Source: Uruburuella suis
GTDB taxonomy: Bacteria > Pseudomonadota > Gammaproteobacteria > Burkholderiales > Neisseriaceae
Assembly (NCBI RefSeq): GCF_004341385.1
Contig: NZ_SLXE01000004.1
Coordinates: 1-64,000, forward strand
DNA: 64,000 nt
Direction: 5' to 3'
Both the position numbers and the translations under genes were made by a program. This document shows positions 56,483 to 64,000 of this stretch, in pieces (the first letter of the stretch is position 1; every line of letters starts with the position of its first letter). A model generated the notes under the pieces. The model was not told the DNA's origin, ran no database searches, and worked only from the letters and a program-made list of their open reading frames with translations.

Positions 56483-57304
56483 TTATTTTGAATTTTTGTA
56501 TTTGTGTTTGATGCGGCGCCAAATAATGCTGCCGGCGGATTTGTTTTCCCGAACCGAGCCCGCTTTATCAACCGATTGGAAATCGGCGCCGTGCTCGCGA
56601 ATATAGGCCAAACGCGTCTGATGCATGCGGTCTGCCGGATCCAGCGCATAAAACACCGTGGCAGCGCCCGTTTCGCCAAACGGAGTAGGTTTGAGCTGCT
56701 CGAAAATCAACCGATCTTCCGCATCGCCCTGCTCATTGGGCGAATCTGCCCACAAATATAAAATATGCGCCACTTTGGTTTTATCGAGCAACAAGCCCGA
56801 AGGCCGCACGAATCCGCCGAAATTTTCTGCATACACCCCTTTATCGGGGCCCACGCTTTCCAACAAATCCACGCACAAGCCCTGGCTTTTATTGCCGTCT
56901 GAATAAATACAGTGGGAAAAAGCCCAAGTTCGCCCTTGCAGCGCCTGCACAGTCAAGCGGCAATGCTCGGGCGCAAGCCAGTCGTCATCGTCCAAATACA
57001 TCACCAAAGGCGAATCAGCCAAAAAAGACAACACCGTGCGCAATGAGCCGCCATAAAAACACCGATGAATACCGCCATGCCTTCTAGAAGTGGAATATCC
57101 CGGATCAAACCAGAGCAGTGAGCAATTGGGTGGACATGCTTTTTGCAGCTGCTTCTGCCATTGGCCGCTTTTCCCGCTTAAATCTTTATCCACCCCGATT
57201 AAAACTTGGATGCGCCCGGAAAAATCTTGTTGAAACACGGAATTCACTGCACGCAATAATGACTTTCTGCACACCGTTACAACCACCACGGCAAGATCAT
57301 GCAT
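56483..57304 (-). CDS. Family 2 glycosyltransferase
   Basis: A 273 aa cytoplasmic GT-A enzyme. It opens with the nucleotide-binding strand LAVVVVTVCRKSLLRAVNSVF, and LVMYLDDDDWLAPEHC supplies the DxD metal site. The C-terminal GDAEDRLIFEQL resembles the acidic catalytic ED motif. The end is basic (RRIKHKYKNSK), suggesting peripheral membrane contact. The sugar and acceptor are unknown. The next gene upstream is a large O-acyltransferase, so both may modify the same surface glycan. Composition is slightly more AT-rich than tyrS. One in-frame DUS core is near 56893. Confidence 0.82.
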   Translation of the reverse strand: MHDLAVVVVTVCRKSLLRAVNSVFQQDFSGRIQVLIGVDKDLSGKSGQWQKQLQKACPPNCSLLWFDPGYSTSRRHGGIHRCFYGGSLRTVLSFLADSPLVMYLDDDDWLAPEHCRLTVQALQGRTWAFSHCIYSDGNKSQGLCVDLLESVGPDKGVYAENFGGFVRPSGLLLDKTKVAHILYLWADSPNEQGDAEDRLIFEQLKPTPFGETGAATVFYALDPADRMHQTRLAYIREHGADFQSVDKAGSVRENKSAGSIIWRRIKHKYKNSK

Positions 57305-57499
57305 ATCAACCCTTATAACGAATGGCGGTTCTCTTCACCGCCATTTATTTTATCCGTCTGTCCGAAGCCGGTTTGGCATCATCATTATTTCCCCAGCCTT
57401 AGCCGCAACCGCATTCAACCGCCGGGAAAGCTTGATATTCTAACATATTTTCAGACGGCCGCCGTTATTGAGCCGCCTGCGTTTCATTTTCAGACGGCA

Positions 57500-59404
57500 T
57501 TATCGGGCAGCCTGTGTCTGTTTGGTTTGCAGCCCCGATGGCAGCAAGCTAAACCGTGCACCATAACGCTTTGCCAATTCAGCACCGGCAAACGGATTTA
57601 TATGATCCAAATCCGCATAAACCGGCTTGCCGTTGAATAAAAAATTGTCCGGCAAAAAAGCTTGGGCATCAACGATATGCACATTGCCGTGCTTTGCTGC
57701 TACCGCCCGCATAGCCGCATTGCCCGCATCCACATTGTCATCTTGTTTGTGTAATGTGCGCACAGGCGCCCACATCGGCAGGTTGTGCTGCAATTTATAC
57801 GCACGCAAGGCCGAATATTGGATAGCCGGATTATCGGTAAACAGATACACCGTTTTATTTTCTGCCGCAAAATGTGTCAATGTGGCATCCAATTTATCGA
57901 AAAATTGCTCATCATAGCCCACCGACAGCTTATCGGCTTTGATTTGATTCCCCCAGCGCATGGCCAGCATCACGATAGGATATTCAGCCAAATGCTCATC
58001 CGCATATTGATGCACATTCCGGCAAGATGCATTGTTATGTAAAACACGCGCATCATATTTTCGCACAAAGGCGCAAGTATCCGCAGAAACCAATTTGGCC
58101 GACCAGCCTTCTTTTTTGCCCATTGCATCAATAAAGGTTTTGTATTGGTCGGCATGGGAATCGCCCAGCATCAACACCCAGGGCGGCTCGCCCTCAGCGC
58201 CCCACACACATTTTTTATGCAGCGTGTTGTGGCAGGAAGTGTCGGCGCGCGCCAAACCTTGTTGCCGGTATTCCTGAATCCATGCCGATTGCTGAAAGCC
58301 GGCCACCGCCACCGCCACCATTATTGCCGGCAAGGCATAAAAGCCGGCAAAGCTTCTGGCAAAGCCCGGCTTCCATGATTTTATCGGCTGCTCCACACCA
58401 TAATAAGTAATCAGTGTGCAAATCAGCATCAAAATCGCCAAAGGCAGCAGCCAAGCATCAGGCAGATGCTCAGTGCCGCTGAGATAGCGTGCAAAAGCCA
58501 GCACCAAAAAATGCCACAAATAAAGGGAATAAGAAATCAAGCCCACCCACACGAGCGGACGCCATTGAAACAGCTTTTTAAAGCGGTGGTCAAACCCATT
58601 GTAATAAATCAATGCCGCCGTGGCCGCACACGGCACCAAACCGGCCCAGCCCGGAAAATACGGCATGCCCGGGTGATAAAACCACAAACAAGCCAGCAAT
58701 GTCAGGCCGGCCAGCAGGCTGCCGCAAGCAGCTGTTTTTTCGCCCGGCTTTTTACCCGCCAGCGTTTGCTGCTGCACAAAAACCGCCAGCATCGAGCCGG
58801 TGAGCATTTCAAAAGCCCGCAAATGCGGCAGATAATATTTATCCAAACCGGTCGGAATATAGGCTGCCAGCAAGCTCATCAACATCAATAGCGCCATAAA
58901 CAGCATCTGCTCACGGTAGCTGCGGCGGACCACCAACAACAGCAATATCGGAAACACAAAATAATATTGCTCTTCTACCGAAAGCGACCAGATATGCAAA
59001 AGCGGTTTTTCTTCCTGCGCCGGGTCGAAATAGCCCTGCCCTCGGGCAAAATAGAAGTTGGCGGCAAAAAGCACAGATGCCAAGGCCGAGCGGCTCAACA
59101 TCGCAAAATCGTCCGGCGTAAACAGCATCGCGCCCAACACCAGCGCGGTGAGCACCACCACAAAAAACACCGGCAAAATCCGCTTCATCCGCCGCACATA
59201 GAAATTTTTAAATGAAAAAACACCGGCATTCATTTCCCGATGCAATATCAGCGTAATCAGAAAGCCGGAAATCACAAAAAAAACATCCACACCCAAAAAA
59301 CCACCCGGCAACCATGTTTTGCTGAAATGGAAGCACACCACCGACAAAACGGCAACCGCGCGCAATGTATCGATATCTGCACGATAAGTTAAAGCTTTGC
59401 TCAT
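57500..59404 (-). CDS. Acyltransferase-3 / SGNH O-acetyltransferase (OafA/PglI type)
   Basis: A 634 aa two-domain protein. Residues 1-355 form the acyltransferase-3 membrane domain with about ten helices, opening YRADIDTLRAVAVLSVVCFHF and containing ISGFLITLILHREM and YVRRMKRILPVFF. Residues about 395-620 form an SGNH domain with WVLMLGDSHADQYKTF (Ser) and a C-terminal DLDHINPFAG (Asp-x-x-His). This layout is that of OafA, OatA and the neisserial pilin-glycan acetyltransferase PglI. The acceptor here is unknown. The start is uncertain: ATG 59404 is chosen; GTG 59422 is in frame. Confidence 0.87.
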   Translation of the reverse strand: MSKALTYRADIDTLRAVAVLSVVCFHFSKTWLPGGFLGVDVFFVISGFLITLILHREMNAGVFSFKNFYVRRMKRILPVFFVVVLTALVLGAMLFTPDDFAMLSRSALASVLFAANFYFARGQGYFDPAQEEKPLLHIWSLSVEEQYYFVFPILLLLVVRRSYREQMLFMALLMLMSLLAAYIPTGLDKYYLPHLRAFEMLTGSMLAVFVQQQTLAGKKPGEKTAACGSLLAGLTLLACLWFYHPGMPYFPGWAGLVPCAATAALIYYNGFDHRFKKLFQWRPLVWVGLISYSLYLWHFLVLAFARYLSGTEHLPDAWLLPLAILMLICTLITYYGVEQPIKSWKPGFARSFAGFYALPAIMVAVAVAGFQQSAWIQEYRQQGLARADTSCHNTLHKKCVWGAEGEPPWVLMLGDSHADQYKTFIDAMGKKEGWSAKLVSADTCAFVRKYDARVLHNNASCRNVHQYADEHLAEYPIVMLAMRWGNQIKADKLSVGYDEQFFDKLDATLTHFAAENKTVYLFTDNPAIQYSALRAYKLQHNLPMWAPVRTLHKQDDNVDAGNAAMRAVAAKHGNVHIVDAQAFLPDNFLFNGKPVYADLDHINPFAGAELAKRYGARFSLLPSGLQTKQTQAAR

Positions 59405-59569
59405 TTTATTTATCTTCACCAATAGCCTGACGCAATGATTGATTTTAAAATGAGGCTGCCCGCCCGATGGTTTTATTCTCGCAAACGGTTTTATTTATGT
59501 GTTATCTGGTATAGATTAAATGGCTGAACAAAAATACTTTATTCCTTTGCCGGCACCGGCCCAGGCGGT

Positions 59570-59596
59570 CTGAAGTTTTCAGACGGCCTTTTGCGT
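59570..59596. repeat. Imperfect DUS pair
   Basis: CAGGCGGTCTGAAG (one mismatch in the core: GCGGTCTGAA) and TTTTCAGACGGCCTTTTG. It lies upstream of the acyltransferase gene in otherwise featureless AT-rich sequence (59405-59683). Confidence 0.6.
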
Positions 59597-59683
59597 GTTT
59601 CCTTTTGCGTGTTTATTGATAATGGCTGTTCAAAATATCGCCATACAAAATAAATAATAAGCACCTACCCGGCATTGCACCCA

Positions 59684-59809
59684 AGGGCGTCCTGACCATT
59701 CATCCGTACGTAAGATTTTGAGCGCAAAATCGTGCTTGCAAAGCGAAAAACGCGGCAGGCGCGTTTTGAGCCAAAAATTTGCTGTGTGCTGAAATGTGAA
59801 CAGACCCTA
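59684..59809 (+). mobile_element. Family D element, internally deleted
   Basis: Left end AGGGCGTCCTGACCATTCATCC is decayed; the right end TGTGAACAGACCCTA is perfect. About 37 bases of the interior are missing compared with the full copy. It shares its terminal TA with the next copy (CCCTAGGG junction). Confidence 0.7.
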
Positions 59810-59970
59810 GGGTCTGCTCACATTTCATCCGCGAGTAAGATTTTGAGCGCAAAAGCGTGGCTGCAAGGCGAAAAGCACAGCAAGGTTGAACACCTTGCGC
59901 GCATTTTCAACGCAGCAGGTGCGTTTTTGAGCCAAAATATTGCCGCGTGATGAAATGTGAACAGACCCTA
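59808..59970 (+). mobile_element. Family D MITE-like element, complete
   Basis: 163 bp with ends TAGGGTCTGCTCACA and TGTGAACAGACCCTA. It is nearly identical to the copy at 30904, with only a few base differences seen. It is directly abutted to the deleted copy in the same orientation. Confidence 0.8.
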
Positions 59971-59978
59971 AAGTGATG

Positions 59979-60018
59979 TCCACAAAAAAGAGCACATTTG
60001 CGTGCTCTTTTTTGTGGA
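59979..60018 (-). terminator. Intrinsic terminator of the glycine-zipper gene
   Basis: TCCACAAAAAAGAGCAC and GTGCTCTTTTTTGTGGA form a perfect 17 bp stem with a 6-base loop, 18 bases past the stop. Not DUS-based. Confidence 0.88.
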
Positions 60019-60036
60019 TACAAACCATTGACCCAC

Positions 60037-60516
60037 TTAACGATGCCCGTGCCCGCGCGCCATGCCGGAGCGGCCGTGGCCGCGTCCGTTTTGCCATTGC
60101 TGGTGGCCGTAGCGGCTGTTGCCGCGTGCGTTTACATGTTGGTGGCGGTAGCTGTTGTAGGCTTGATAGCGGCGCGCTTCTTTATCGCGCAGCATATCGC
60201 GGCGCACGGCTTCGCGATATGCGTTGTAATCGCGGCGGCTTCTGAATTCGCGCCCGCCGTAGTAATAGCGGTTGTTGTAATAGCCTTCGCGGGTGTAGTT
60301 GCTGTTGTTTTTGCTGATTAAGTTGCCCAAAAGGCCGCCGGCAGCGGCGCCGAGCAAGGTGGATTGCATGTCGCCGCCGATCAGGCTGCCGGCCACGCCG
60401 CCCACAGCAGCGCCGACAATGGTGCTTTCGGTGCGACCCATTTCGGCCATGGCCAAAGGCGCGGCCGCCATGCTGGTGGCGGCGAATAATGAGATAAACA
60501 GTTTGCGCGCGTTCAT
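60037..60516 (-). CDS. Glycine-zipper periplasmic/envelope protein
   Basis: A 159 aa exported protein: signal peptide (residues 1-24, LFISLFAATSMAAAPLAMA), a glycine-zipper segment with alternating Gly (STIVGAAVGGVAGSLIGG and STLLGAAAGGLLGNLI, about 32-68), then an Arg/Tyr-rich tail ending in His/Gly/Arg repeats (GHGRSGMARGHGHR). Glycine-zipper 2TM-type proteins sit in the envelope; the role is unknown. No lipobox Cys is present, unlike SlyB/Pcp relatives. The start ATG 60516 is supported by the signal peptide. Monocistronic with its own strong terminator. Confidence 0.78.
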   Translation of the reverse strand: MNARKLFISLFAATSMAAAPLAMAEMGRTESTIVGAAVGGVAGSLIGGDMQSTLLGAAAGGLLGNLISKNNSNYTREGYYNNRYYYGGREFRSRRDYNAYREAVRRDMLRDKEARRYQAYNSYRHQHVNARGNSRYGHQQWQNGRGHGRSGMARGHGHR

Positions 60517-60911
60517 AATGATTCCTGCGTTGTGTTGAAATGGTTTGCCGCATGCCGCTCTTTCAGACGGCCTTTGGGCATGTGCTCATTATGAACAGAA
60601 ACCGCCCGGAAAGTGCCGCGCTTTAGCAAATTTTTAATCTCACTTTACCGAAAGCGGCCGCTGCGCCGTTGCGCTTTACCTGCATTAATGCATGTATTTA
60701 TGCCATTGGTTTTCAGACGGCCTGATCCATAACTCATGCATCAAACAGGCGCAAGCCAATCTGCTCTTTTGCGATTCAATCCGGTTGGCTTCCAACCCAG
60801 CGCTTGTGTGCAAGAAAGCATCGAAGCGGGTTTTGCAAAAAGGCCGTCTGAACGATTTTTCAGACGGCCTTTTTGGCTTATTCAATAATGGTTTGTTTAT
60901 TTAAATCGGTA
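60517..60911. other. Intergenic region without recognised gene
   Basis: A 395-base gap with single DUS copies at about 60564 and 60712 and the ychF terminator pair at 60838-60875. A 70-codon open frame (60692-60904, +) runs through DUS sequence and lacks a ribosome-binding site, so it is not called. The promoter of the glycine-zipper gene should be at its left edge. Confidence 0.5.
60838..60875. terminator. DUS-pair terminator of ychF
   Basis: AAAAAGGCCGTCTGAA and TTTTTCAGACGGCCTTTTT with a short loop, 37 bases beyond the ychF stop. Confidence 0.8.
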
Positions 60912-62003
60912 TTACACATTAAATAAGAAGTGCACCACATCGCCATCCTGCACCACATATTCTTTGCCCTCGGCGCGCATTTTGCCGGCTTCTTTGGCTT
61001 TGGCTTCGCCGCCCAAGGCCACGAAATCATCATAGGCAATCACTTGCGCGCGGATAAAGCCGCGCTCGAAATCGGTGTGGATTACGCCGGCGGCCTGCGG
61101 GGCGGTGTCGCCTTTGTGTATGGTCCAGGCACGCACTTCTTTCACGCCGGCGGTGAAATAGGTTTGCAGGCCGAGCAAATCGTAGCCGGCGCGGATCAGG
61201 CGGTTTAAGCCCGGCTCTTCCAAGCCCATTTCTTGCAGAAATTCGGTTTTTTCTTCGTCTTCCAGCTCGGCGATTTCGCTTTCCATCGCAGCGCACACAG
61301 CCACCACGGGCGCGTTTTCTTTGGCGGCCAATGCTTGCAGGCGCGCCAGATGCGGGTTGTTTTCAAAGCCGTCTTCGGCCACATTGCCCACATACATCGC
61401 GGGCTTGGCGGTGAGCAAAAACAGCGGCTTGAGCAGCGCCAGCTCGTCGGCATCGAGGCCGGCCGAGCGCGCGGGCAGGCCTTCGTTTAAATGCGGCAGC
61501 AGTTTTTCACACAGCGCCACCAGCTTTTGCGCTTCTTTGTCGCCCGATTTGGCGCGCTTGCCTTCGCGGACAATGGCTTTTTCCACGCTGGCCAAATCGG
61601 CCAGCGCCAACTCGGTGCCGATGGTTTCGATGTCGGCAATCGGGTCGACTTTGCCGGCCACATGCACGATGTTGTCGTCGTCAAAGCAGCGCACCACGTT
61701 TACAATCGCATCGGTTTCGCGGATGTTGGCGAGAAACTGGTTGCCCAAGCCCTCGCCCTTGCTCGCGCCTGCCACCAGGCCGGCAATGTCGACAAATTCC
61801 ACAATCGCCGGCTGCATTTTTTGCGGGTTTACAATTTTCGCCAGCGCCGCCATGCGCGGGTCGGGCACTTCCACAATGCCCACATTGGGCTCGATGGTGC
61901 AGAAAGGATAATTGGCCGCTTCGATGCCCGATTGGGTCAAGGCGTTGAAAAGGGTGGATTTTCCGACGTTGGGCAAGCCGACGATGCCGCATTTTAAGCT
62001 CAT
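60912..62003 (-). CDS. ychF: Ribosome-binding ATPase/GTPase YchF
   Basis: A 363 aa P-loop protein of the Obg-like family. The G1 motif is GIVGLPNVGKSTLFNAL, and G3 is DIAGLVAGASKGEGLGN. A helical coiled coil follows, then the C-terminal TGS domain (about 280-363) with GVKEVRAWTIHKGDTAPQAAGVIHTDF. YchF prefers ATP and binds ribosomes; it affects stress responses. The length is exactly typical. The start MSLKCGIVGLPN is canonical. Monocistronic between DUS hairpins. Confidence 0.97.
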   Translation of the reverse strand: MSLKCGIVGLPNVGKSTLFNALTQSGIEAANYPFCTIEPNVGIVEVPDPRMAALAKIVNPQKMQPAIVEFVDIAGLVAGASKGEGLGNQFLANIRETDAIVNVVRCFDDDNIVHVAGKVDPIADIETIGTELALADLASVEKAIVREGKRAKSGDKEAQKLVALCEKLLPHLNEGLPARSAGLDADELALLKPLFLLTAKPAMYVGNVAEDGFENNPHLARLQALAAKENAPVVAVCAAMESEIAELEDEEKTEFLQEMGLEEPGLNRLIRAGYDLLGLQTYFTAGVKEVRAWTIHKGDTAPQAAGVIHTDFERGFIRAQVIAYDDFVALGGEAKAKEAGKMRAEGKEYVVQDGDVVHFLFNV

Positions 62004-62087
62004 GATGTTTCCTGAAATCTAAGGATAATTTTTAACGCGCGATTATAGCACAATTCGCCTCTTTGCCCGTGCCGCGCCTGCCCGCAG

Positions 62088-62128
62088 AGGCCATCTGAAA
62101 GCCTGCTTTGCGCTTTCAGACGGCCTTT
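62088..62128. repeat. Imperfect DUS pair upstream of ychF
   Basis: GAGGCCATCTGAAAG (one mismatch: GCCATCTGAA) and CTTTCAGACGGCCTTTAT, between the divergent ychF and DUF2147 genes. Confidence 0.65.
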
Positions 62129-62249
62129 ATTTATTTATCTTTGATTTTTAAACAAATTTAAACCATTAGAGCGCTTTACCTAATCGCCTTTTTTGATTAT
62201 GCTTTTCCAACCGCACAACACTCAAACAGCGGATAACACAGGAGAAATC

Positions 62250-62663
62250 ATGAATAAATTAATTTTATCAGCCGCACTGCTGCTGGCTGCCCCGCTGGCT
62301 TTGGCGCAAGGCATTGAAGGCAAGTGGCGCACCATTGATGATGAAAGCGGCAAGCCCAAGGCTGTGGTGCAAATCAGCCAATCGGGCAACACGTTTAACG
62401 GCCGCATCGTGTCGTTGGCCGAAGGGGTGAAAAACGAATGCCCGGCCTGCCAGCCCGCCAAGCCCTTAATCGGCTTAAACGTGCTCACCGGCCTGCAGGA
62501 AAAAGACGGCAAATATGAGGGCGGCAAGATTTACGACCCGAAAAGCGGCAAAACCTACAGCGCCAAAGCCGAGCTGGCTAATGGCGGCAAATCATTGAAA
62601 GTGCGCGGCTTTATGGGCGTTTCGGTGCTGGGCCGCACGCAAACCTGGCAGCGGGTGGATTGA
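62250..62663 (+). CDS. DUF2147 periplasmic protein
   Basis: A 137 aa exported protein: signal peptide residues 1-19 (MNKLILSAALLLAAPLALA), then a DUF2147 domain opening IEGKWRTIDDESGKPKAVVQI, with a Cys pair in NECPACQPAKPLIG, GGKIYDPKSGKTYSAKAEL and a C-terminal LKVRGFMGVSVLGRTQTWQRV. The fold is lipocalin-like by family knowledge; the ligand is unknown. The start at 62250 has CAGGAGAAATC immediately upstream, which excludes the longer frame. The two cysteines probably form a periplasmic disulfide. Confidence 0.88.
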   Translation: MNKLILSAALLLAAPLALAQGIEGKWRTIDDESGKPKAVVQISQSGNTFNGRIVSLAEGVKNECPACQPAKPLIGLNVLTGLQEKDGKYEGGKIYDPKSGKTYSAKAELANGGKSLKVRGFMGVSVLGRTQTWQRVD

Positions 62664-62684
62664 TTTTTCCAAGTTGTATCATCT

Positions 62685-62724
62685 AAAAAAGGCCGTCTGA
62701 AACATTTTTTCAGACGGCCTTTTT
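62685..62724. terminator. DUS-pair terminator
   Basis: AAAAAAGGCCGTCTGAAA and TTTTTTCAGACGGCCTTTTT, 21 bases after the DUF2147 stop. Confidence 0.85.
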
Positions 62725-62754
62725 GCTGCACACTTTATTTAAACAGTTTCAGCT

Positions 62755-62828
62755 TCAGACGGCTTGTGCATTTATTGGATTTACAACCCAACCCGCCGTA
62801 TCACTTTTTTTATGCATTCCATTATTAA
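62755..62828. repeat. Family B remnant (right half)
   Basis: A decayed right half: CAGACGGCTTGTG, ATTGGATTTACAACCCAACCC, then CCGTATCACTTTTTTTATGCATTCCATTA. It matches the right part of intact B copies with several changes; the left half is gone. Confidence 0.55.
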
Positions 62829-62829
62829 A

Positions 62830-62867
62830 GAAAAGGCCGTCTGAAAAATATTTTCAGACGGCCTTTT
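62830..62867. terminator. DUS-pair terminator of ubiB
   Basis: AAAAGGCCGTCTGAAAA and TTTTCAGACGGCCTTTT, 11 bases past the ubiB stop. Confidence 0.85.
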
Positions 62868-62878
62868 CACCACGCACT

Positions 62879-64000
62879 TTATTTAAACAGCAAAATCAGC
62901 ACCAATGCCGCCGCAATCACCGCCAGCCACACATTTTGGCGCTGCTGCGTTTTCACCAGATGAATATAGGCATCGCGCATTTCCTGCTGGCGGGTTTCGT
63001 CCACCAGCATATTGAGCTTGCGCGGCAGGCTCGGCAAAATTGTTGCCCAATCGGGGGCTTCGTTTTTCACATTGTGCCACAGGGCTTTCACGCCCACTTG
63101 ATCGTTCATCCAATTCACCAAAAAAGGCTTGGCCGTGGCCCACAAATCCAAATCAGGGTCGAGCTGGCGGCCCAAACCCTCGATATTCAGCAGCGTTTTT
63201 TGCAGCAACACGAGCTGCGGCTGGATTTCCACATTAAAGCGCCGGCTGGTTTCAAACAGGCGCATCAGCACCAAGCCAAACGAAATCTGCGACAAAGGCT
63301 TGTTGAAAATCGGCTCACACACGGCGCGCACCGCCGCTTCGAGCTCTTCGGCGCGGGTGTCGGGCGGCACCCAGCCCGACTCGATGTGCGCCGTGGCCAC
63401 GCGGTGGTAATCGCGGTTGAAAAAGGCCAGAAAGTTAATCGCCAGATAGCGCTTGTCGTAATCGGTGAGGCTGCCGACGATGCCGAAATCGAGCGCAATA
63501 TAGCGGTTGTCGTCGGCCACCAAAATATTACCCGGGTGCATATCGGCGTGGAAAAAACCGTTTTTAAACACTTGGGTGAAGAAAATTTCCACGCCATAGC
63601 GGGCCAGTTTCTTCAAATCGATGCCCTGCGCTTGCAGCGTGGCGATATCGGCAATCGGCGTGCCGTCCATCCATTCGATGGTGAGCACATCGCGGCTGCA
63701 ATAATCGAAATACACTTTGGGCACAATCAGCATATCGCTGCCGGCAAACTGGCGGCCGAGCTGGCTGGCATTGGCCGCTTCTTTCATCAAATCGAGCTCG
63801 TCGTGCAGATATTTGTCGAATTCGGCCACCACTTCGCGCGGCTTCAGGCGCTTGCCGTCGGCAAACAAGCGCTCGATCCAGCCCGCGCCAAAGCGCATCA
63901 ACGCCAAATCTTGCTCGATAACCGGCAAAATATTGGGGCGCAACACCTTCACCGCCACCGCTTCGCCGCTGTGCAATCGGGCGCGGTGCACTTGTGCCAC
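62879..64000 (-). CDS. ubiB: Ubiquinone biosynthesis kinase-like protein UbiB (partial)
   Basis: The C-terminal 373 aa of an ABC1-family protein; the N-terminus, including the KxGQ motif, lies beyond the window. It begins inside the Ala-rich loop region (AQVHRARLHSGEAVAVKV with the Lys), then has DYCSRDVLTIEWMDGTPI, FFHADMHPGNILVADDNRYIALDFGIVG and a C-terminal membrane helix NVWLAVIAAALVLILLF. The tail and length match classical UbiB, needed for ubiquinone production, presumably as an ATPase in the biosynthetic complex. The paralogue at 23.5-25.2 kb has a different C-terminus with two helices. Confidence 0.93.
   Translation of the reverse strand: MAQVHRARLHSGEAVAVKVLRPNILPVIEQDLALMRFGAGWIERLFADGKRLKPREVVAEFDKYLHDELDLMKEAANASQLGRQFAGSDMLIVPKVYFDYCSRDVLTIEWMDGTPIADIATLQAQGIDLKKLARYGVEIFFTQVFKNGFFHADMHPGNILVADDNRYIALDFGIVGSLTDYDKRYLAINFLAFFNRDYHRVATAHIESGWVPPDTRAEELEAAVRAVCEPIFNKPLSQISFGLVLMRLFETSRRFNVEIQPQLVLLQKTLLNIEGLGRQLDPDLDLWATAKPFLVNWMNDQVGVKALWHNVKNEAPDWATILPSLPRKLNMLVDETRQQEMRDAYIHLVKTQQRQNVWLAVIAAALVLILLFK

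Overview
The window is a stretch of chromosome from a commensal-type Neisseria (family Neisseriaceae). The main evidence is the DNA uptake sequence (DUS) core GCCGTCTGAA, present dozens of times. Most copies have the 12-mer form AGGCCGTCTGAA, unlike the AT-prefixed 12-mer that dominates in N. meningitidis and N. gonorrhoeae. Many copies are paired head to head downstream of genes, where they form terminator hairpins. Gene content and local order (maltose phosphorylase cluster, rsmI/yraN/gmhA/dolP, tonB-exbB-exbD, prpF-ackA) also fit Neisseria. No rRNA, tRNA, CRISPR array, prophage or transposase gene was seen.

Layout. Bases 1-5.6 kb hold a minus-strand maltose operon (transporter, galM, mapA, pgmB) with a strong terminator. 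Bases 6-9.5 kb carry class I fumarase, a SIMPL-domain protein and an M48 lipoprotein protease. Bases 10-18 kb carry fabF/acpP, an S9 oligopeptidase, hpt, a permease-less PTS (EIIA-HPr-EI) and an AT-rich island encoding a membrane protein that resembles the putative AbiC-type phage abortive infection family. Bases 18.6-27.3 kb have leuS, ppk, an ABC1/UbiB-like kinase, an NlpC/P60 peptidase and lrgAB. Bases 27.7-30.9 kb have an Ala/Pro-rich membrane protein, dolP (GNA2091-type lipoprotein), gmhA, yraN and rsmI. Bases 31-36 kb are accessory metabolism: a broken DUF488 gene, acetoin reductase, LysR/DoxX/nitroreductase and an MFS pump. Bases 36.5-40.3 kb have tonB-exbB-exbD and an acyltransferase pair resembling OlsB/OlsA. 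Bases 40.9-51.5 kb include malate:quinone oxidoreductase behind a perfect FNR-type palindrome, several small enzymes, the putrescine-degrading pair patA-patD, and prpF. Bases 51.7-54.6 kb hold ackA and a second, divergent ackA paralogue. Bases 55-64 kb have tyrS, a glycosyltransferase, a large O-acyltransferase, a glycine-zipper protein, ychF, a DUF2147 protein and the cut-off ubiB.

The most unusual layer is intergenic. At least five families of short repeats without coding capacity occur here and are nested in one another. Family A (~104 bp) has the core of a Correia element but different ends (ATACC...GGTAT). Family B (~151 bp, TATAGTGGAATGCA ends) carries its own DUS. Family C is built on GTCGGATTC palindromes. 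Family D (~163 bp) has TAGGGTCTGTTCACA ends. Family E (~157 bp) is seen once. B sits in A twice at the same TA but in opposite relative orientation; A sits in B once; E and C each sit in an A copy. Repeats also touch genes: D supplies the rsmI stop codon, A abuts the broken DUF488 gene, an A remnant encodes the end of a cupin protein, and an A/B composite lies just upstream of the divergent ackA.
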